This document shows positions 8,386-12,486 of a DNA stretch of 12,486 bases, piece after piece; position 1 is the stretch's first letter, and each line of letters starts with the position of its first letter. The position numbers were made by a program, and so were the translations under genes. The stretch spans positions 8,368-20,853 of the forward strand of contig DGGQ01000146.1 of NCBI GenBank assembly GCA_002392275.1. The letters run 5' to 3'. A model generated the notes under the pieces. That model had not been told where the DNA came from. It ran no database searches and was given only the letters and a program-made list of their open reading frames with translations. The stretch is from Treponema sp. UBA3870 (GTDB lineage: Bacteria > Spirochaetota > Spirochaetia > Treponematales > Treponemataceae).

Positions 8386-8433
8386 GATTTCCTCCTTGAA
8401 AATAGCGTGGGAAGTTGGATTGCTATGATTTAT

Positions 8434-8462
8434 AGAATACAATTTAAATTTTCTTTAGGCAA
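8434..8462 (-). promoter_or_regulatory. Candidate promoter of ldhA-DUF1848
   Basis: On the minus strand TTGCCT (8462-8457), a 17-nt spacer and TATTCT (8439-8434) match the consensus 4 of 6 each. The predicted start is near 8427, giving a leader of about 42 nt that includes the AAGGAGG ribosome binding site. Its moderate strength would suit activation or control from the palindrome 28 bp upstream of the -35. Confidence 0.45.
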
Positions 8463-8489
8463 GAGAAATTAGAGATTTTTGATTTTCTA

Positions 8490-8503
8490 AACTAACGTTA
8501 GTT
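8490..8503. promoter_or_regulatory. Perfect 14-bp palindrome, possible operator
   Basis: AACTAACGTTAGTT is a perfect inverted repeat with no spacer; the flanks do not extend it, though a further TTAG half-copy follows (GTTAGTTAGT). It lies 28 bp upstream of the proposed ldhA -35 and about 115 bp upstream of the plus-strand promoter at 8618. There is no T-run or long stem, so a protein-binding site is likelier than an RNA structure. TetR-family operators often look like this, but no such regulator is encoded in the window. Confidence 0.45.
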
Positions 8504-8602
8504 AGTATGTTTTCTTGCTTGATTTTTCAATGCCATGACAGATTTTTGGTACAGTTTTTTTGCAGATAAATCATCCTTAAAATTAAGTAAAAAAATGCCA
8601 AA

Positions 8603-8619
8603 AAGTTTAAAAAAAACTT
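8603..8619. repeat. Inverted repeat in an A-tract overlapping a -35 element
   Basis: AAGTTT (8603-8608) and AAACTT (8614-8619) are separated by five As, and the right arm overlaps the -35 at 8618-8623. It could be an operator or simply an A-rich UP-element-like stretch that strengthens the promoter. The remaining intergenic DNA from 8504 to 8602 is A/T-rich; nothing else is recognised in it apart from two ACAGnTTTTT copies. Confidence 0.3.
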
Positions 8620-8646
8620 GCAAAATCCTAAAATGTGATTTATGAT
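8618..8646 (+). promoter_or_regulatory. Plus-strand promoter driving a short RNA / prsW leader
   Basis: TTGCAA (8618-8623, 4 of 6), a 17-nt spacer and TATGAT (8641-8646, 5 of 6) form a sigma70-like promoter preceded by A-tracts. The predicted start is about 8653. It is the only clear promoter seen on the plus strand upstream of prsW. Confidence 0.6.
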
Positions 8647-8652
8647 TCTGTT

Positions 8653-8753
8653 TACAGGGCTCATAGACAAACTCGATGGATTCCTGATACAGATTTTACT
8701 GCCGACCGTTCGTTACCTCCTATCAAAAAAAAGAGCGGTCGGCAGTTTTTTTT
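8653..8753 (+). ncRNA. Predicted small RNA or attenuated leader of about 100 nt
   Basis: A promoter-like element (start near 8653) and an intrinsic terminator ending at 8753 bracket about 100 nt with no convincing coding frame. The 5' part can pair CAGG (8655-8658) with CCTG (8683-8686), a weak hairpin. The 3' part is the terminator, whose 21-nt loop holds ACCTCCT (8715-8721), complementary to a Shine-Dalgarno sequence. It does not resemble 6S, SRP, tmRNA, RNase P or a T-box leader. Two readings fit: a free trans-acting small RNA that masks ribosome binding sites, or the terminated form of the prsW mRNA leader. Transcription has not been shown; this rests on signal geometry alone. Confidence 0.5.
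8698..8753 (+). terminator. Very strong intrinsic terminator just before prsW
   Basis: ACTGCCGACCGTTC (8698-8711) pairs with GAGCGGTCGGCAGT (8733-8746), a 14-bp stem with one G-U pair and a GC-rich core. The loop is 21 nt (8712-8732), and the run of eight Ts is at 8746-8753. The direction is clearly plus: the minus strand has no T-run after the stem. It ends only 24 nt before the prsW ATG and about 12 nt before its ribosome binding site, which leaves no room for another promoter in between. Confidence 0.85.
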
Positions 8754-8777
8754 CTAAAAATTTCCAAGGCAGGTTTT

Positions 8778-9494
8778 ATGAAGGTTCTGTTTTTTTCCAT
8801 ATTGATTCCCGCTCTGCTACCTGTTGTCCTGGTTCTGTTCTATGTCTGGCACAAGGATAAAAACGAGCGCGAGCCAATGTCGGTCATTCTGTTGACTGTG
8901 TTTTTTGGGGCGGTGGTCTCTTTTGTTGCGGGGCCTGTCGAACTCGCTATTGAAAAATTGCTTGTCCTGTTTTTGAATATTGATTCCGTTGGCTACAGTC
9001 TGGTTGAAAATTTTTTTGGCGTGGCGCTGGTTGAAGAATTTTTGAAGTGGCTGATTATAATGATTTTTATCTGGCAGAACAAAAATTTTGACCACAGTTA
9101 TGACGCAATTGTTTATACGGTTGCATCGTCGCTTGGTTTTGCGGCGGCGGAAAATATTGGATACATAATCGCATACGGAAAATCTGTCGCAATCTCAAGA
9201 GCACTGTTCGCGATTCCAGGGCATGCAAGTTTTGGTGTGTTCATGGGTTATTTTGTTGCGAAAGCCAAGCTTGCTTCGGTCAACGGAAGACCACGGGGCG
9301 CAAAACTTTTGTTGTCCGTCGCCGTGCCAACAATGGTCCACGGAATCTACGATTTTCTTTTGAGTCCAGCGGCAGAAACTTTGTCCTTTTCTGGATTTTT
9401 CACCGCCTATGTTATTGTTGTCGATGTTGCAAGTTTTTTCTTAATCCGGAGCCAGTTCAAGAATGACAGAGTTTTGAAGGAAGTTTCAGAATAA
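8778..9494 (+). CDS. prsW: PrsW-family intramembrane metalloprotease
   Basis: The product is a 238-aa polytopic membrane protein with about seven hydrophobic segments (roughly 2-24, 35-52, 58-68, 78-99, 110-132, 140-162 and 175-225). The family's proposed catalytic motifs are all present: EEFLK at 86-90, FxxxEN ending at Glu 125-Asn 126 (GFAAAENIGY), His 149 (IPGHASFGVFMGYF) and HGIYD at 188-192 (MVHGIYDF). In Bacillus, PrsW makes the first cut in the anti-sigma factor RsiW under envelope stress; the substrate here is unknown and no sigma/anti-sigma pair is in the window. AAGGCAGG before the ATG serves as ribosome binding site. A strong terminator lies just upstream, so expression may depend on read-through. 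It converges with putP; the shared 36-bp gap holds a terminator hairpin. Confidence 0.92.
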   Translation: MKVLFFSILIPALLPVVLVLFYVWHKDKNEREPMSVILLTVFFGAVVSFVAGPVELAIEKLLVLFLNIDSVGYSLVENFFGVALVEEFLKWLIIMIFIWQNKNFDHSYDAIVYTVASSLGFAAAENIGYIIAYGKSVAISRALFAIPGHASFGVFMGYFVAKAKLASVNGRPRGAKLLLSVAVPTMVHGIYDFLLSPAAETLSFSGFFTAYVIVVDVASFFLIRSQFKNDRVLKEVSE

Positions 9495-9498
9495 GAAA

Positions 9499-9522
9499 GG
9501 CAGCCTTCCGAAAAAGACTGCC
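9499..9522 (-). terminator. Terminator of putP
   Basis: On the minus strand GGCAGTCTT pairs with AAGGCTGCC (9 bp, one G-U) around a 6-nt loop, followed by TTTCTTATT. The T-tract is imperfect. On the plus strand the same stem has one C-A mismatch and a poor tail, so it is mainly a putP terminator but may also help stop prsW transcription. Confidence 0.65.
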
Positions 9523-9529
9523 CTGTAAA

Positions 9530-11059
9530 TTAATCCTTTGATGCCCGATATTCGTCGAACTTTGCCATAATGGTTTCGTCCTTCTTTTTGTCCAAAAGGC
9601 TGACGACTATGGTGACAACAAAATTGATGACAAATGCCGGAAGTATTTCATACACGCCGAAAATTGGATTTACGCTCGCAGGAATCCGGTTCCATACAAA
9701 AACGGTGACACCCGCAGTAATGAAGCCCGCGATGGCTCCCTTGTTTGTGCATCGTTTCCAGAAAAGCGAAAGAAGAATAATCGGTCCAAGCGTACCACCA
9801 AATCCAGCCCATGCGTAGCTCACCAAATCAAAAATGGAGCTCTTTTCATCAAGCGAAATCAGAAAGGCGAGGATTGCGACAACAAAAACCGTTATGCGGC
9901 TCACTTTCAAAACAGCCTTGTCCGAGGCATTCTTTTTGATTACACCCTTGAAAATGTCCTGGCTGAACGAAGAGGAGGCGACCAAAAGCTGGCTGTCTGC
10001 TGTACTCATCGCTGCTGCCAGAATTGCGCACAGGAAGATTCCACCGATGAATGGCGGGAATGTCACCTTGAGAGTTTCGCTGAATACCGTTTCTGCTGCG
10101 GATGTGCTCAAAATGTTCGGCTGAAGATAGACTGCGCCAAATGAACCCACGATACAGGCCACACCAAGGGCAATAATCACCCAGACTGTAGCGATGCGGC
10201 GTGAAATCTTTATTTCCCTGTTCGAGCGGATTCCCATGAACCTGATTATGAAGTGCGGCATACCAAAATATCCAAGACCCCATACAACTGCGGAAATTGC
10301 TGACGTTATACTGTAGCTCTGGTTATTGGTAAAGGCCTCCTGCATTTTTTCGCTGATTAAGTTGAAGTCCCCGTTGATTGCCTTCTGTCCAAATTCGCTG
10401 ACCTTTTCCATTGCCTCTGCCGGTCCACCGAGTTTGACCAGCATGAAGATTGCCGTGATAATCAGAGCTATGAACATCAATGTTCCCTGGACAAAATCTG
10501 TTGTGCAGACTGCGAAATATCCACCGGTGACAGTGTATGCAAGAATTACAACCAGACCAATCACCAGACCGATGTGGTACTCCAATCCAAACACTGAGTT
10601 GAAGAGTTTTGCACATGCCACCAGGCCTGACGCGACATAGATTGTGAAGAACATTATGTTGAAAAGAACGACAACGGTTCCAAGAATCCGCTTTTTGTCA
10701 TTGAATCTGTTGTTCAAAAATTCGGGAATTGTGATTGCGTTGCCGAAAGTGATTGTGCATTTGCGCAGACGTTTCGCGACAATCAGCCAGCTTAGATAGG
10801 TTCCGACCGCAAGACCGACGGCAGTCCAGAAGCACTCCTTGATTCCACCCAGATACGCAAGTCCCGGAAGACCCATCAAAAGCCAGCCGGACATGTCGGA
10901 TGCTTCCGCGCTCAATGCTGTAGTCCATGGACCCATTTTGCGTCCGCCAAGGAAAAAGTCTTCGGAGCTGTTGTTTTTCCTCATAAACTTGACGCCAATA
11001 AAAATCATCATGCCCAGATAAAGCACAAAAGCCAAAATCTGCTGAACCATCGCAGGCAT
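9530..11059 (-). CDS. putP: Sodium/proline symporter (SSS family, PutP)
   Basis: The product is 509 aa with the 13-segment LeuT-like fold of the sodium:solute symporter family; it imports L-proline with sodium. It resembles E. coli PutP (about 502 aa) from end to end: EDFFLGGRKMGPWTTALSA (33-51), ASDMSGWLLMGLPG (53-66, with Asp 55 and Ser 57 of the sodium/substrate sites at the same numbers as in E. coli), FFTIYVASGLVA (137-148), GGYFAVCTTDFVQG (179-192), and AAAMSTADSQLL (348-359), whose Ser 352 and Thr 353 correspond to the Na2 site. The ATG at 11059 is chosen because GGGAGG lies 5 nt before it. A promoter with a perfect TATAAT box is at 11105-11132. No putA or proline dehydrogenase is in view, so the proline could serve nutrition or osmoprotection. 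Confidence 0.95.
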   Translation of the reverse strand: MPAMVQQILAFVLYLGMMIFIGVKFMRKNNSSEDFFLGGRKMGPWTTALSAEASDMSGWLLMGLPGLAYLGGIKECFWTAVGLAVGTYLSWLIVAKRLRKCTITFGNAITIPEFLNNRFNDKKRILGTVVVLFNIMFFTIYVASGLVACAKLFNSVFGLEYHIGLVIGLVVILAYTVTGGYFAVCTTDFVQGTLMFIALIITAIFMLVKLGGPAEAMEKVSEFGQKAINGDFNLISEKMQEAFTNNQSYSITSAISAVVWGLGYFGMPHFIIRFMGIRSNREIKISRRIATVWVIIALGVACIVGSFGAVYLQPNILSTSAAETVFSETLKVTFPPFIGGIFLCAILAAAMSTADSQLLVASSSFSQDIFKGVIKKNASDKAVLKVSRITVFVVAILAFLISLDEKSSIFDLVSYAWAGFGGTLGPIILLSLFWKRCTNKGAIAGFITAGVTVFVWNRIPASVNPIFGVYEILPAFVINFVVTIVVSLLDKKKDETIMAKFDEYRASKD

Positions 11060-11104
11060 ACGTTCCTCCCAAATTTTAATTACTCAAAATTTTAACTTTC
11101 TTCC

Positions 11105-11132
11105 ATTATATTGATATTTTCTCTTGTTGCAA
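11105..11132 (-). promoter_or_regulatory. Promoter of putP
   Basis: On the minus strand TTGCAA (11132-11127), a 16-nt spacer and a perfect TATAAT (11110-11105) give a strong sigma70-like promoter, with the start near 11098 and a leader of about 38 nt. No intrinsic terminator for the upstream GGDEF gene is visible in 11133-11186. Confidence 0.7.
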
Positions 11133-11186
11133 GGTCTGGGGATAATGGGAAAAGGAACTGGCTGCATTAAAGTTTTTAGAGTTTTC

Positions 11187-12329
11187 CTATTGCTCTGAAA
11201 TATCTTCACCGTTCATGATTTTTGCGGCATCCAAAAAGCCCATACTGTAGACTGTGGTTCTGTTGCGTCCATGCTGCTTTGAATAGTAAAGTGCCTTGTC
11301 CGCTTTTTTGAAAACATAGTTCGGGGTGATCCCCTTGATGTCGTGTATAAGACATCCACCCACGCTTATGGTGATGGAAAGTTTTTGGTCGTTTTCGTAT
11401 AGAACAATCTCGCTGACCGCAATTCTTATGCGCTCTGCAATGGTAAACAGACTGTCGCCGTCACATTCGTTCAGCAGAATGGAAAATTCTTCTCCACCGA
11501 ATCTAGCAACGCAATCATTTTCACGCACAACTTTTTTGAGGGTCTGTGAAAGGGCAACAAGCACTTTGTCACCGCACAAATGTCCGTAAGTATCGTTGAA
11601 TCGCTTGAAAAAATCAATGTCGATTATGAGAATCCCGGAAAGCCTGTCGTAGCGTTTGAGGTTGCTGATTGCCTCTTCCATTCTGGTGATAAAAAAGTCG
11701 TAGGTAAAAAGGCCTGTCTTTGGTTCTGTAATGCTTATCTCGTAATGGAGACCGTTTTGCATTGTAACGGCCAGCACGGAAAACATTCTATGGATATAGA
11801 ACATTTCGTTCGCGGAAAAAGAGCCGCCCCCACGTTTCCCGCTTATATAGATGATTGCATAGACACCGCCAATTCCGAACAGTGGAATCACAAGCGAGGG
11901 ATTCAGTTTTAAAAAATCATCGGAAAAAGTGTTTTGGGGAAGCTCGGAAACCAGATTGCCGAAAGGAACCGCATATCCGTTAACCGTTGTGTTGGCTAGA
12001 TTGTCAAAATAGTCTTCCAGAATATAGAAATATTTTGTGTCCAGCGTCTTGTCCACTTTTCGCAGATTTGAATAATAATACTGGCGCAGATTGTTTTTGC
12101 GGGGCGGCTTGACCATAAAGACGAGAGTTTCAGGGATAAAGTAGTTGTGCAGCTTGCTTATCAAAAAATCAATCATCGAATCAACACGGGTATAAGAGAC
12201 TAGTTGGGAAATATCAGCTATGGCCGTATTTAGTTCACGGGCCTCATTTTTTAAATCTTCGATTCTGTACCATAGAGCTGCTTCACTTAGCCGCACATTT
12301 TGGTTGTCATTTTGTTGATAGTCGCTCAC
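11187..12329 (-). CDS. GAF-GGDEF diguanylate cyclase
   Basis: The product is 380 aa and should make c-di-GMP from two GTP in the cytoplasm; no transmembrane segment is seen. Order: a short helical, probably coiled-coil lead (about 14-42), a GAF-like sensor domain (about 46-196) and a GGDEF domain (about 203-365). The GGDEF domain has DIDFFKRFND (237-246, metal and base contacts), GHLCGDKVL, the active site GGEEF (278-282) and the inhibitory-site RxxD (Arg 269-Asp 272) exactly five residues before it, so it looks catalytically competent and product-inhibited. The GAF ligand is unknown. The start is uncertain: the frame begins with GTG at 12329, an in-frame TAA lies just upstream, the ribosome binding site is weak, and the next start (GTG, codon 12) is no better. 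It is divergent from the DUF763 gene. Confidence 0.93.
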   Translation of the reverse strand: MSDYQQNDNQNVRLSEAALWYRIEDLKNEARELNTAIADISQLVSYTRVDSMIDFLISKLHNYFIPETLVFMVKPPRKNNLRQYYYSNLRKVDKTLDTKYFYILEDYFDNLANTTVNGYAVPFGNLVSELPQNTFSDDFLKLNPSLVIPLFGIGGVYAIIYISGKRGGGSFSANEMFYIHRMFSVLAVTMQNGLHYEISITEPKTGLFTYDFFITRMEEAISNLKRYDRLSGILIIDIDFFKRFNDTYGHLCGDKVLVALSQTLKKVVRENDCVARFGGEEFSILLNECDGDSLFTIAERIRIAVSEIVLYENDQKLSITISVGGCLIHDIKGITPNYVFKKADKALYYSKQHGRNRTTVYSMGFLDAAKIMNGEDISEQ

Positions 12330-12403
12330 AATTTAATTCTACCACATTATGTTGAAAAAATCCAAGTATATTTTTGTCGCAGTATGTGATACATTATGAT
12401 TTG

Positions 12404-12486
12404 ATGATAAAACGGACTGGACACGCTGATTTGCCATTGCACGTTGGGACTGTTCCCAAGTGGCTTGCGGACCGCATGAGGGATTT
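12404..12486 (+). CDS. DUF763 family protein (N-terminal fragment, runs off the window)
   Basis: The 27 visible codons begin MIKRTGHADLPLHVGTVPKW, the conserved opening of the DUF763 family (typically KRTGxADLPLHxGxxPxWL), found in archaea and scattered bacteria. The function is not established. An upstream ATG at 12396 hits a stop after one codon, so the ATG at 12404 is the start; no strong ribosome binding site precedes it. The 74-bp gap to the divergent GGDEF gene must hold both promoters; a TATGAT at 12395-12400 is too close to the start to serve a normal leader. Confidence 0.85.
   Translation, partial: MIKRTGHADLPLHVGTVPKWLADRMRD

Noticed and set aside
8386..8442. 19-codon N-terminal extension of ldhA
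   Set aside because: The downstream ATG at 8385 has an ideal AAGGAGG site and fits the family's length; the extension (from MYSINHSNPT) would place that ribosome binding site inside the coding region.
8642..8860. Open frame of 72 codons beginning before the prsW terminator, possible leader peptide
   Set aside because: Its ATG overlaps the -10 box, it has no ribosome binding site, and it runs through the terminator stem and into prsW in another frame.
9849..10283. Minus-strand open frame of 144 codons
   Set aside because: It is an out-of-frame shadow of putP with no recognisable features; putP is clear in the main frame.
11145..11200. AGAG...CTCT hairpin after the GGDEF gene as terminator
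   Set aside because: The stem is only 4 bp and it is followed by As rather than Ts on the minus strand.

Overview
The window reads as an ordinary chromosomal stretch of a spirochaete, most likely a host-associated Treponema. This is an inference from several signs: two predicted lipoproteins with loose lipoboxes, a SUMF1-type lipoprotein whose N-terminal repeat-like region looks like those common in Treponema, a short four-domain S1 protein, a GAF-GGDEF protein, moderate GC with very A/T-rich intergenic DNA, and good sigma70-like promoters. No tRNA, rRNA, insertion sequence, integrase, prophage or CRISPR array is visible.

Layout. Positions 1-3470 (minus strand) hold the N-terminal 1156 codons of a large alpha-2-macroglobulin-family lipoprotein. 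Positions 3763-4860 (minus) hold a protein of four S1 RNA-binding domains, with its own promoter and a clear intrinsic terminator. Positions 4929-6347 (minus) hold a SUMF1/FGE-domain lipoprotein. Positions 6431-7369 (minus, a DUF1848 protein) and 7372-8385 (minus, an LdhA-type D-lactate dehydrogenase) form a tight two-gene unit with a 2-nt gap. Positions 8386-8777 are a 392-bp divergent intergenic region. It carries the ldhA promoter, a perfect 14-bp palindrome, and a plus-strand promoter followed about 50 nt later by a very strong intrinsic terminator, immediately before a PrsW-family membrane protease gene (8778-9494, plus). Positions 9530-11059 (minus) hold a PutP-type sodium/proline symporter, convergent with prsW. 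Positions 11187-12329 (minus) hold a GAF-GGDEF diguanylate cyclase. Position 12404 to the end (plus) holds the first 27 codons of a DUF763 protein.

How the genes relate. Most are single-gene units with recognisable promoters. The cell-envelope theme is strong: two lipoproteins, PrsW (a site-1-protease-like family linked to envelope stress) and PutP. The rest is central metabolism (LdhA) and signalling (c-di-GMP).

The part that is not plainly explained is 8618-8777. Its geometry predicts either a small RNA of about 100 nt or a transcription-attenuation leader controlling prsW. The terminator loop contains ACCTCCT, which is complementary to a Shine-Dalgarno sequence. This is the most promising place to look for something undescribed.
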